Assembly (NCBI RefSeq): GCF_023278085.1
Contig: NZ_CP066265.1
Coordinates: 62,001-126,000, forward strand
DNA from: Pseudomonas syringae
Lineage (GTDB): Bacteria > Pseudomonadota > Gammaproteobacteria > Pseudomonadales > Pseudomonadaceae
Direction of reading: 5' to 3'
DNA length: 64,000 nt
Shown here: positions 1 to 7,260 of the stretch, piece after piece
Position numbering within the stretch: position 1 is the first letter of the stretch
Layout of the letters: every line of letters starts with the position of its first letter
Notes under the pieces: generated by a model
What the model saw: the letters and a program-made list of their open reading frames with translations, nothing else
Database searches by the model: none
What the model was told of the DNA's origin: nothing
Made by a program: the position numbers and the translations under genes

Positions 1-216
1 GTATTTTTGCTGTCATTGATCTTGCCCGCGTCAATGATCCCGGTCCCTGACGCAGCGCAGGTGACGTGGTTGCAGACGGTGGTGTGGCGTCGTTAGAAGA
101 ATAGCGACGAGCATTGCCACGACCGTCTTCGTCAGCTTGCAGGGAAGCCGGTTTATTGCGCGCTTTGCTTTTTTCTCAGTCGAGTTAGAATGCGCGCCGA
201 AGGTGCGGAGAACGGT

Positions 217-642
217 ATGTGGCATCAGTCCAGAATCGCCTTGCGGGCCAGACCCCGAGGGTTTCATCTGGTTTCCGACGAAATACAGGCAGGTCTGCCG
301 CAGTTGCGGAGTTGTCGGGTTGGATTGCTACACTTGTGGCTGCAACATACCTCGGCGTCGTTGACCATCAACGAAAATGCCGACCCGGCGGTGCGTCGTG
401 ACTTCGAGCGTTTTTTCAACCGTCTGGTGCCCCAGGGCGTGGACGGCTACGAACATGACGACGAAGGCCCTGATGACTTGCCAGCACATTTCAAGGCCAG
501 CTTGCTGGGCTGTCAGTTGGTTCTGCCGGTGACGGAAGGCCGTCTGGCGCTGGGCACCTGGCAAGGTATTTATCTAGGCGAACATCGAGACGCTGGTGGA
601 TCTCGTAACGTCCTTGCCACCCTCCAGGGTGAATGGATATAA
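217..642 (+). CDS. yjbQ: YjbQ/UPF0047 family protein (secondary thiamine-phosphate synthase-like)
   Basis: A 141-residue protein of the small YjbQ/UPF0047 family. Members can show weak thiamine-phosphate synthase activity in vitro, but their physiological role is unsettled. The family hallmarks are visible: [13 protein letters not shown] at residues 44-56, an acidic [12 protein letters not shown] stretch at 80-91, and [12 protein letters not shown] near 113-124. The histidines in these blocks probably form the metal/substrate site. I chose the ATG at 217, which begins MWHQSR as in the family; an in-frame ATG at 190 would add nine atypical residues and overlaps a TAGAAT that could be a -10 box. 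It is followed directly by a hairpin terminator, so it is probably monocistronic. Confidence 0.85.
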   Translation: MWHQSRIALRARPRGFHLVSDEIQAGLPQLRSCRVGLLHLWLQHTSASLTINENADPAVRRDFERFFNRLVPQGVDGYEHDDEGPDDLPAHFKASLLGCQLVLPVTEGRLALGTWQGIYLGEHRDAGGSRNVLATLQGEWI

Positions 643-670
643 CCGCTGGAGTCAGCGGTTGTTGAATTTT
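641..670 (+). terminator. Rho-independent terminator of yjbQ
   Basis: An 8-bp stem AACCGCTG / CAGCGGTT with a GAGT loop starts on the yjbQ stop codon and is followed by a T-rich stretch. The stem is perfect, the tail imperfect. Confidence 0.65.
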
Positions 671-679
671 CCGGCCGCC

Positions 680-708
680 TTAGTAATTCCGGGTGGTTGG
701 GCTATAAC
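680..708 (+). promoter_or_regulatory. Candidate sigma-70 promoter of sutA
   Basis: TATAAC (703-708) lies 17 bp after a weak TTAGTA (680-685). The next start codon, sutA at 740, is 32 bp downstream. The -35 match is poor, so this is only a candidate. Confidence 0.35.
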
Positions 709-739
709 TAATCAGCTTTCGCAAGTCATGAGGTAGAAC

Positions 740-1069
740 ATGAGCGACGACGACACTAACGACGACCTGGTAGACGACCTGGAAGGCGAGGATGACGGTG
801 AAGAGCTTGCAGCTGCTTCCCCGGAAGACGACGCCGTTGAAGTAGACGACTCCGACGTTCCGGCGGCACCCGCCAAAGGCAAGGCCAAGGCCGCAGTTTC
901 GGTCGAAGAATTGCCCAGCGTAGAAGCCAAGAACAAAGAGCGTGATGCGCTAGCGCGTGCCATGGAAGAATTCCTGGCGCGTGGCGGCAAGGTGCAGGAA
1001 GTGGAGGCCAATGTGGTCGCCGATCCGCCCAAGAAGCCTGAAAACAAGTATGGCAGCCGTCCTATCTGA
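740..1069 (+). CDS. sutA: SutA, RNA polymerase-binding transcription factor
   Basis: A 109-residue acidic protein matching the organisation of Pseudomonas SutA. It has a disordered, Asp/Glu-rich N-terminus (residues 1-40), an Ala/Lys-rich linker (41-53), a central charged helix with KERDALARAMEEFLARGGK around 65-84, and a conserved tail ending KYGSRPI. In P. aeruginosa SutA binds RNA polymerase and changes transcription during slow growth, favouring housekeeping and ribosomal genes; it has no DNA-binding domain, and none is seen here. It has its own terminator and lies beside yjbQ, as in other pseudomonads. The helix and C-terminal tail make the identification secure. Confidence 0.88.
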   Translation: MSDDDTNDDLVDDLEGEDDGEELAAASPEDDAVEVDDSDVPAAPAKGKAKAAVSVEELPSVEAKNKERDALARAMEEFLARGGKVQEVEANVVADPPKKPENKYGSRPI

Positions 1070-1097
1070 AGTTGTAACTGCCTTGTGAGAAAAGAGA

Positions 1098-1122
1098 AGC
1101 CCGCCGTCGCTGCGGGCTTTTT
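1098..1122 (+). terminator. Rho-independent terminator of sutA
   Basis: A perfect 7-bp stem AGCCCGC / GCGGGCT with a 7-nt loop, then TTTTTC. It sits between sutA and the converging HAD gene. Confidence 0.8.
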
Positions 1123-1149
1123 CTTGGGCGCGTTTCGCCCTCGCAGAGG

Positions 1150-1842
1150 TCAAGCCCAGCGGGCGAGCACTTCCGGCAACTGCGACAGGTTGTGAATCTC
1201 GGCGTCCGGTAACCGGTCGGTATCCCAGGCTTTGCCTTGCGGGTTGTACCAGATGGCGCGCATGCCAGCCTGTTGCGCACCTGCGATGTCGTCGCTGGGG
1301 TGGTCGCCGACGTGGACCGCCACGCTGGCGTCTGCGTTACCGCGCCTGAGTGCCTCCAGAAACAGTGCCGGGTCTGGTTTGCCAATGCCCAGGTCTTCGG
1401 CGCACAGGGCAAAGGCAAAGTAATCCGCGAGGCCCAGCCGTCGCACATCTGCATTGCCGTTGGTGATGACGCCCAGGGTGAAGGTTTTGGCGAGAATTTC
1501 CAGAGTAGGCTGCACATCAGGAAAGATCTGCACCTTATGGCGACCCTGCAGAAACACCTCAAAAGCCTGATCAGCCAGATCCTGCGCTTCGTCTGAGTCG
1601 TAACCGGCGTCCTCAAGGGCATGAAACAGCACCCGCCGACGCAACGCGCTGATTCGGTGCTTCAAGGAGGGATCAGCGGCCACCAGGCGTGAGCGGATCT
1701 CCCACAGGTGCTCGACGGTAACGGGGCCGAGCTTTGGCGCGTGCTCGGCCAGCCAGTCACGCAACGAGGCTTCTGCACCGACAATCGCAGGCGCGGTATC
1801 CCAGAGCGTGTCATCAAGGTCGAACGTCACCAGCTTAATCAT
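1150..1842 (-). CDS. HAD-superfamily (subfamily IA) hydrolase
   Basis: A 230-residue HAD-IA phosphatase-like hydrolase. Motif I is DLDDT with the predicted nucleophile Asp8 and acid/base Asp10. Motif II is the Thr/Asn pair in ITNGN (127-128), motif III is Lys155 in GKPDP, and motif IV is the acidic cluster GDHPSDD (179-185). The helical cap (about 15-105) points to a small phosphorylated metabolite, but the substrate cannot be read from sequence. The ATG at 1842 has an AAAGGA ribosome binding site and overlaps the end of xerC by 8 bp. It is the last gene of the lptM-lysA-dapF-DUF484-xerC-HAD transcript, a position it keeps in other pseudomonads. Confidence 0.88.
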   Translation of the reverse strand: MIKLVTFDLDDTLWDTAPAIVGAEASLRDWLAEHAPKLGPVTVEHLWEIRSRLVAADPSLKHRISALRRRVLFHALEDAGYDSDEAQDLADQAFEVFLQGRHKVQIFPDVQPTLEILAKTFTLGVITNGNADVRRLGLADYFAFALCAEDLGIGKPDPALFLEALRRGNADASVAVHVGDHPSDDIAGAQQAGMRAIWYNPQGKAWDTDRLPDAEIHNLSQLPEVLARWA

Positions 1843-2734
1843 CTGCAGATCCTTTCCGTTTGGCTCGTGGATGAGCACTGTCATAGACAGTAGCCAGGTG
1901 CTGAAAGTCCAGATGCGTGTAGATCTGCGTGGTCTTGATATCGGCGTGACCGAGCAGCTCCTGCACGGCGCGCAGGTCTTGCGATGATTCCAGCAAATGG
2001 CTGGCAAATGAGTGACGCAACATGTGCGGGTGCAGGTTCTGGCCAAGCTCGCGCTCGCCAGCGGCTTTCACTCGGTTCTGCACTGCACGTGGGCCGAGCC
2101 GTTTGCCGTGCTGACTGACGAACACCGCATCGTCTTGCGGGTTGGTCAGGGCGCGCAAGGGCAGCCAGGACTCCAGCGCTTTGCGAGCCTTGCTGCCGAC
2201 CGGCAAAACACGAGTCTTGCTGCCCTTGCCGAGCACCTGCACCAGCCCGGCGCGCAGGTCTAACTGATCAAGGTTCAGGCCGGTCAGTTCGGACAGCCGC
2301 AACCCTGATGAGTAAAGCAGTTCCAGGATGGCCTGGTCGCGCTGGGCCAGAAAGTCTTCCTCGACGCCGCCGTCCAGCAGTTGCGCAGCGCGGTCGGTGT
2401 CCAGCGTCTTGGGCAGGCGTCGCTCGCCTTTGGGCGGCGCCAGACCGTTCGCGGGGTCGTGCTGGCAGATGCCTTCCCGGTTCAGGTATTTGTAGAAACC
2501 ACGCACGGCCGACAGCATGCGGGCCAGGCTGCGCGAGGACTGGCCCTGCTGATGTTGACGAGCCGTGAAGCTGCGCAGGTGCTGGATATCCAGAGCGGTC
2601 CAGTGGGATAGCCCGGTTTTCTGGCAGAACGCGAGCACCTTGCCCAGATCGCGTCGGTAGGCTTCAAGCGTGTGCGGCGACACCTGGCGCTCACTGCGCA
2701 GGTGCATGCAGTAGGCGTCCAGATGCTGTTCCAT
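1835..2734 (-). CDS. xerC: Site-specific tyrosine recombinase XerC
   Basis: The 299-residue XerC recombinase, which acts with XerD at dif to resolve chromosome dimers at division. The SAM-like core-binding domain covers about residues 1-90. The catalytic set is complete: Arg146 in SSGLRLSEL, Lys170, His237 and Arg240 in HPHMLRH, His263 in LLGH, and the nucleophile Tyr272 in IYTHLDF. Length and spacing match Escherichia coli XerC, and the order after dapF and DUF484 is the classical dapF-yigA-xerC-yigB arrangement. It starts 2 bp after the DUF484 stop codon and overlaps the HAD gene, so translational coupling is likely. Confidence 0.96.
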   Translation of the reverse strand: MEQHLDAYCMHLRSERQVSPHTLEAYRRDLGKVLAFCQKTGLSHWTALDIQHLRSFTARQHQQGQSSRSLARMLSAVRGFYKYLNREGICQHDPANGLAPPKGERRLPKTLDTDRAAQLLDGGVEEDFLAQRDQAILELLYSSGLRLSELTGLNLDQLDLRAGLVQVLGKGSKTRVLPVGSKARKALESWLPLRALTNPQDDAVFVSQHGKRLGPRAVQNRVKAAGERELGQNLHPHMLRHSFASHLLESSQDLRAVQELLGHADIKTTQIYTHLDFQHLATVYDSAHPRAKRKGSADD

Positions 2735-2736
2735 GG

Positions 2737-3471
2737 CTAGCGAACCGAACGTAGCGAGTGGGCGAAGCGGGGCAGCAGGCGGCTCAGTACATCGGCGATG
2801 TAACTGAGGAACAGGGTGCCGACCGAGCTTTTGTAGTGTTGAGGGTCGCGGCTGCCGATGGCCAGCACACCATGCAGGCCCAGATGGTTGAGGCTGGCGA
2901 TTGCGGTCGAGCCGACTTCCTTGGCTTGATCTGCGCCAAACAGAAAGGCCAGTTCGTGCTCACGCAGGGCGCCGCAGATGATTTTTTCGCCAATCAGACC
3001 GCCAATGGCTTTCTGGGCTTCGGCATTGCTGACCCAGCGGCCGACTTGCATCGGGGTATCGCTAAACAGGATCAGGCTGACGAAAGGCACCTGAAAGTCC
3101 TGGCGCAGGCTGTCTTCTACTGCAATGACCAACTCGTCCAGGCTGGTGGCATCCATCAGCGCGAGATTCAGACGGCGGGTCTTTTCGAACAGTCGGTCGT
3201 TGTCGCGCGCGACGTCCATCAGCTGCGAGAGGCGATGGCGCATTTCGATATTGCGTTCGCGCAGCAGCTTGAGCTGGCGCTCGACCAGCGAAACGGTGTC
3301 GCCACGCTGGTGAGGAATGCGCATCGACACAAGCAGTTCATCGTGCTCGGCGAAGAATTCGGGATGCTCAAGCAGGAAAGCGATGACCGCCTCTGCTTCG
3401 AGGTCTGGCGCTGCGCTATCGGCAGGCGATTCGCTGGGGGTGCCGGTGGAAGCTGGAGGCTGGTCGGTCAT
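2737..3471 (-). CDS. DUF484 family protein (YigA-like, GAF-type fold)
   Basis: A 244-residue DUF484 protein. The N-terminal third contains the typical stretch in which a short helical region (around [20 protein letters not shown]) leads into a coiled-coil-prone segment ([19 protein letters not shown]). The C-terminal part resembles a GAF-like sensory fold. No catalytic residues are known for the family and its function is undefined. It lies between dapF and xerC with only 13 bp and 2 bp of spacing, matching the enterobacterial yigA position. Function in the xerC or peptidoglycan context is inference from that conserved linkage. Confidence 0.85.
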   Translation of the reverse strand: MTDQPPASTGTPSESPADSAAPDLEAEAVIAFLLEHPEFFAEHDELLVSMRIPHQRGDTVSLVERQLKLLRERNIEMRHRLSQLMDVARDNDRLFEKTRRLNLALMDATSLDELVIAVEDSLRQDFQVPFVSLILFSDTPMQVGRWVSNAEAQKAIGGLIGEKIICGALREHELAFLFGADQAKEVGSTAIASLNHLGLHGVLAIGSRDPQHYKSSVGTLFLSYIADVLSRLLPRFAHSLRSVR

Positions 3472-3484
3472 CGTATGTACTCGC

Positions 3485-4315
3485 TTAAAGACGAACTTGG
3501 CCTTCGTAGACCCGGGTCGCAGGGCCGGTCATCATCACGGAGTGTCCCGGGCCGGCCCATTCGATGGACAGGCGTCCTCCGGGCAGGTCGATCAACAGGG
3601 GCGAGTCCATCCAGCCCTGGCTGATGGCGGCCACTGCTGCTGCACAGGCGCCGGTGCCACAGGCCTGGGTTTCCCCGGCACCGCGCTCCCAGACACGCAA
3701 CTGCGCACGCTGGCGATCCACAACGTGGAGGAAGCCGACGTTGACCCGCGCCGGAAAGCGCGGGTGGTGCTCAAGTTTCGGGCCCAGCTCATGCACAGGC
3801 GCATTGTTGATGTCATCGACCCGTAGCACGGCGTGAGGATTGCCCATCGATACTGCGGCCAGTTCGACGGTCTGTCCGTCGACGTCGACCGAGTAATGGG
3901 TGGCCTGCTCGGGTGCCTGAAAGGGGATGTCTGCCGGAACGAAGCGCGGCGGTCCCATGTCGACGCTGATCTGCCCGTCGCTGCGGATATCCAGTTCGAT
4001 GATGCCGCCTTTGGTCTCGACCCGTATCTGTTTCTTGGCGGTCAGGCGCTTGTCGAGCACGAAGCGTGCGAAACAGCGTGCGCCGTTGCCGCATTGTTCG
4101 ACCTCGGAACCGTCCGAGTTGAAGATGCGATAGCGAAAATCCACATCCGGATTGTTCGGTGCCTCGACCAGCAACAGCTGATCGAAACCGATACCCGTGT
4201 GACGGTCGCCCCACTGTTTGGCGTGTTTGGGCAGGATGTGCGCGTGCTGACTCACCAGGTCCAGGACCATGAAGTCGTTACCCAGCCCGTGCATCTTGGT
4301 AAAACGCAGCAGCAT
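3485..4315 (-). CDS. dapF: Diaminopimelate epimerase DapF
   Basis: A 276-residue DapF, which interconverts LL- and meso-diaminopimelate for lysine and peptidoglycan synthesis. The cofactor-independent two-cysteine mechanism is supported by Cys75 in QCGNGAR and Cys219 in ACGTGACA. The N-terminal [11 protein letters not shown] signature and the SMGNPHAV block are intact. I chose the ATG at 4315 giving [10 protein letters not shown]; longer frames read into lysA. It begins 4 bp after the lysA stop codon, so the epimerase and the decarboxylase acting on its product are co-transcribed. Confidence 0.97.
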   Translation of the reverse strand: MLLRFTKMHGLGNDFMVLDLVSQHAHILPKHAKQWGDRHTGIGFDQLLLVEAPNNPDVDFRYRIFNSDGSEVEQCGNGARCFARFVLDKRLTAKKQIRVETKGGIIELDIRSDGQISVDMGPPRFVPADIPFQAPEQATHYSVDVDGQTVELAAVSMGNPHAVLRVDDINNAPVHELGPKLEHHPRFPARVNVGFLHVVDRQRAQLRVWERGAGETQACGTGACAAAVAAISQGWMDSPLLIDLPGGRLSIEWAGPGHSVMMTGPATRVYEGQVRL

Positions 4316-4319
4316 GGGG

Positions 4320-5567
4320 TTACTCCGGCAGCAGGCTTTCGCCAGCGAAAAGCTCGGCCACGGTTTCGCGACGACGCACTTCAAACGCCTCGGAACCGTC
4401 GACCAGTACCTCAGCGGCACGGCCACGGGTGTTGTAGTTCGAGCTCATGACAAAACCGTAAGCGCCGGCCGAGTGCACAGCCAGCAGATCGCCTTCGGCC
4501 AGTGCCAGTTCGCGGCCCTTGGCAAGGAAGTCGCCGGTTTCGCAGATCGGCCCTACGATGTCGTAGGCACGCGGTTCGCTGTCACGCGGGCGTACCGCTG
4601 TGACGTCCATCCAGGCCTGATACAGGGCGGGGCGGATCAGGTCGTTCATCGCCGCATCGACGATGGCGAAATCCTTGTGCTCGGTGTGCTTGAGGTATTC
4701 GATCCGGGTCAGCAGCACGCCCGCATTGGCGACAATAAAGCGCCCCGGTTCGAACAGCAGGCCTAGATCGCGACCGGCAAGACGCTCGCGTACAGCCTTG
4801 ATGTAGTCAGCGGCCAGCGGAGGCTCTTCATCGCGGTAACGCACGCCAAGACCGCCACCCAGATCGATGTGGTGCAGGTGGATGCCGCAATCGCCCAGAC
4901 GGTCGACCAGATCCAGCAGGCGATCCAGTGCATCGATAAAGGGTTCAAGGGTGGTCAGTTGTGAACCGATATGGCAATCGACCCCGATGACTTCCAGATT
5001 CGGCAACTGCGAGGCGCGGATGTAAACGTCCTCGGCAGCGGCAATGGCAATGCCGAACTTGTTTTCTTTCAGGCCTGTGGAAATGTACGGATGGGTGCCG
5101 GCATCCACGTCCGGATTGACGCGTAGCGAAATCGGCGCACGAACATCGAGTTCGGCAGCCACTTCCTGCAAGCGCTCGAGCTCGTCGGTGGACTCGACAT
5201 TGAAGCAATGCACGCCGACTTCAAGCGCCCTGCGCATGTCTTCACGGGTCTTGCCGACGCCGGAAAACACGATTTTTTCCGCCTTGCCGCCAGCCGCCAG
5301 CACACGCTCCAGCTCACCACGCGAAACAATGTCGAAACCGGCGCCAAGACGCGCCAGGACATTGAGTACACCCAGGTTGGAGTTGGCCTTGACCGCAAAG
5401 CAGACCAGGTGCGGCATGCCAGCCAGCGCATCGGCGTAGGCACGGTATTGCGCTTCGATGTGAGCGCGCGAGTAGACGTAGGTCGGCGTACCGAAGCGCT
5501 CGGCAATGCCGGACAAGGCTACCCCTTCCGCGAACAGCTCACCGTCGCGGTAGTTGAAGGCGTCCAT
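4320..5567 (-). CDS. lysA: Diaminopimelate decarboxylase LysA
   Basis: A 415-residue PLP enzyme converting meso-diaminopimelate to L-lysine. It has an alanine-racemase-type TIM barrel followed by a beta domain. The PLP lysine is Lys60 in FAVKANSNL, the phosphate-binding glycines are in DLGGGLGV (about 235-242), HIGSQ lies at 199-203, and the catalytic Cys342 is in GPICETGD. It lies between the lptM lipoprotein gene and dapF, with very short gaps. Constitutive biosynthetic expression from a promoter upstream of lptM is likely but not demonstrable from sequence. Confidence 0.97.
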   Translation of the reverse strand: MDAFNYRDGELFAEGVALSGIAERFGTPTYVYSRAHIEAQYRAYADALAGMPHLVCFAVKANSNLGVLNVLARLGAGFDIVSRGELERVLAAGGKAEKIVFSGVGKTREDMRRALEVGVHCFNVESTDELERLQEVAAELDVRAPISLRVNPDVDAGTHPYISTGLKENKFGIAIAAAEDVYIRASQLPNLEVIGVDCHIGSQLTTLEPFIDALDRLLDLVDRLGDCGIHLHHIDLGGGLGVRYRDEEPPLAADYIKAVRERLAGRDLGLLFEPGRFIVANAGVLLTRIEYLKHTEHKDFAIVDAAMNDLIRPALYQAWMDVTAVRPRDSEPRAYDIVGPICETGDFLAKGRELALAEGDLLAVHSAGAYGFVMSSNYNTRGRAAEVLVDGSEAFEVRRRETVAELFAGESLLPE

Positions 5568-5576
5568 GGAGTTCCC

Positions 5577-5723
5577 TTAAAGATGCTTGTGCGATTGCGA
5601 TTTGGCTTGTTCTTCCGGGGTTTTGGTGTCATCCGGCAGATACAGCGGGCCTTTTTGGCCACAGGCTGTAACAAGACACGCGACCGCGACAAGCGCAGCA
5701 AGCGAAGAGATCAGGCGCTTCAT
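5577..5723 (-). CDS. lptM: Small LPS-assembly lipoprotein LptM (YifL/LppL)
   Basis: A 48-residue lipoprotein. A short positively charged start (MKRL) and hydrophobic stretch lead to the lipobox VTAC with Cys21, followed by the family-defining CGQKGPLYLP. In E. coli LptM helps oxidative maturation of the LptD-LptE translocon in the outer membrane. The mature part is only 28 residues and ends in a polar, Lys/His-rich tail. It is the first gene of the lysA operon, 9 bp upstream of lysA, as in other gammaproteobacteria. I took the ATG at 5723 because the longer frame adds a non-signal-like extension. Confidence 0.9.
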   Translation of the reverse strand: MKRLISSLAALVAVACLVTACGQKGPLYLPDDTKTPEEQAKSQSHKHL

Positions 5724-5929
5724 GGCGAAATCCTTTGTAAAAGCATTAATTGCGCCCGAGTATACCGACCACCCGGCAGCTTGCCTATGCGAGGGGCCTC
5801 CCGTCTGGCGGGCCTCGGGCATTAAAACGTTCATGAAACACAAACTGACGGGTAAGCTTTGCATTTGCCTGGCAGCGTCCGTATCTTGCCCGTCTGCGCC
5901 ATCAGCAGACAATTATCGAGGTTTCCGTA

Positions 5930-6262
5930 ATGAGTTTGACCGAAGCGCGCTTTCACGATCTGGTCGATGCGACTCAGCAGAATATCGAAGACGTATTCGA
6001 CGAGAGTGGTCTGGATGTGGACCTGGAAAACTCGGCCGGTGTACTGACCGTCAAGTTTGAAGGCGGCACGCAGCTTATCTTCAGCCGTCAGGAGCCGCTG
6101 CGTCAGCTCTGGCTGGCCGCCAAATCGGGTGGTTTTCACTTCGACTACAACGAAGAGGACCAGTGCTGGGCCTGCGATTCCAGTGATGAACTGCTGAGCG
6201 AGATGCTGGAGCGCTTCACCGTCGAGCAGGCTGGCGTCGAGCTTGATTTCTCCGAGATCTGA
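5930..6262 (+). CDS. cyaY: Iron donor protein CyaY (bacterial frataxin)
   Basis: A 110-residue frataxin. The first helix (EARFHDLVDATQQNIEDVFDES) carries the acidic ridge used for iron and IscS binding. The beta sheet contains VLTVKFEGGTQLIFSRQ and the invariant tryptophan in QLWLAAKSGGFHF. It modulates iron-sulfur cluster assembly and iron supply in the cytosol. A GAGG ribosome binding site precedes the ATG at 5930. It is divergent from lptM and is followed after 2 bp by the DUF1289 gene, with which it is probably co-transcribed. Gene order lptM/cyaY is widely conserved. Confidence 0.95.
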   Translation: MSLTEARFHDLVDATQQNIEDVFDESGLDVDLENSAGVLTVKFEGGTQLIFSRQEPLRQLWLAAKSGGFHFDYNEEDQCWACDSSDELLSEMLERFTVEQAGVELDFSEI

Positions 6263-6264
6263 TC

Positions 6265-6501
6265 GTGAGCCAGACACCCGCTCGACCGCCCAAACCGCTT
6301 TTCAGCAACGTCAGCCCGGCGGTGGCATCACCTTGCATCAGCCTGTGCAGGCTTGATGAGCAGAAGGTATGCCTGGGATGCTTTCGCCACGTCGAAGACA
6401 TCCGCGAATGGCGTTCGGCCGATGATGATCGGCGTCGGCAGATTCGCCGTGACGCAGATGAACGGCGTGCAAGCTTCGAGGCCGGCCAGGCTGTGGGCTG
6501 A
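6265..6501 (+). CDS. DUF1289 domain protein with four cysteines
   Basis: A 78-residue protein read from the GTG at 6265, just after cyaY. It contains Cys24, Cys28, Cys36 and Cys39 in a C-x3-C-x7-C-x2-C pattern (SPCISLCRLDEQ...CLGCFR), followed by the typical DIREW motif; these are features of the DUF1289 family. The cysteines probably bind a metal, but no function is established. Linkage to the frataxin gene makes an iron-related role conceivable; this is inference only. A strong terminator lies about 75 bp downstream. Confidence 0.82.
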   Translation: MSQTPARPPKPLFSNVSPAVASPCISLCRLDEQKVCLGCFRHVEDIREWRSADDDRRRQIRRDADERRASFEAGQAVG

Positions 6502-6574
6502 GACCTTGCCTGGTTGTGTATTTGTTGCGCTGTGTTAGTGTCGAAGGCTGCTTCTCCAGGTAGAGAAGCTCGTA

Positions 6575-6605
6575 AACCCCGCCCGCACCGGCGGGGTTTT
6601 GTTTT
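6575..6605 (+). terminator. Rho-independent terminator after cyaY-DUF1289
   Basis: A perfect 9-bp stem AACCCCGCC / GGCGGGGTT with a 6-nt loop, followed by TTGTTTTATT. It separates the cyaY unit from rnk. Confidence 0.85.
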
Positions 6606-6637
6606 ATTCATGGAGAATAAAGGAGTCTGCCCAGACC

Positions 6638-7045
6638 ATGACCACAGCACCTTCGATCATCCTCACCCGGCTCGACGTACAGCGTCTCGAGACGCTCATC
6701 GACAGCCAGGACGAAGACACGCCGGGCCTCCAGGCACTGCAAGCCGAACTGGACCGCGCCGAACAAGTGGTTGGCCACGATGAAGTGCCTGCGGGCGTTG
6801 TGACCATGAACTCACGTGTGCACTGCCGTGAAGAAGTCAGTGGCAAGGACTACCACCTGAAACTGGTCTACCCGCAGGATGCAGGCGTAGACGGCACCGT
6901 CTCGGTCCTCGCGCCCATGGGCTCGGCCCTGCTGGGCCTGCAGGTCGGCCAGCACATCGACTGGCCCGCCCCGGGCGGCAAGACCCTCAAACTGACGCTG
7001 CTGGCGGTCGAGTATCAACCAGAGGCAGCGGGCGAGTACGAGTAA
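6638..7045 (+). CDS. rnk: Nucleoside diphosphate kinase regulator Rnk
   Basis: A 135-residue Rnk protein of the GreA/GreB-related family. A short N-terminal helical hairpin (about residues 10-48, IILTRLDVQRLETLI onward) packs on a C-terminal FKBP-like domain, with VTMNSRVHCRE and LVYPQDAG as recognisable blocks. Rnk binds RNA polymerase. It influences nucleoside diphosphate kinase and alginate-related regulation in P. aeruginosa. I selected MTTAPSIIL at 6638 because the upstream in-frame codons lie over the terminator of the previous unit. It is apparently monocistronic and is followed by a dispersed repeat. Confidence 0.92.
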   Translation: MTTAPSIILTRLDVQRLETLIDSQDEDTPGLQALQAELDRAEQVVGHDEVPAGVVTMNSRVHCREEVSGKDYHLKLVYPQDAGVDGTVSVLAPMGSALLGLQVGQHIDWPAPGGKTLKLTLLAVEYQPEAAGEYE

Positions 7046-7096
7046 GCGAAATCGTTACATCTCGTTTCCAATCTCTGCCTAATAACATCTGACTCT

Positions 7097-7150
7097 CGTG
7101 CCAATGCTCCGCGTTGGCATGCCGTTCGTGACGCTCCGCGTCACACATCT
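7097..7150. repeat. Dispersed palindromic repeat, copy A
   Basis: Two adjacent palindromes: GCCAATGCTCCGCGTTGGC and GTGACGCTCCGCGTCAC (7-bp arms, TCC loop), in the gap between rnk and cyaA. Similar cores recur near 11.9, 23.2 and 47.4 kb. Confidence 0.75.
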
Positions 7151-7260
7151 TCAGTCCGACGAGACAGCGCCCGTGAACGAAACTCAGGCTTTGACGGTGC
7201 CTGCATCTCGTACGGCCTGAAGCAGGCGTCAACGCTTCAATGTGAGCGCGGCACAAGCAC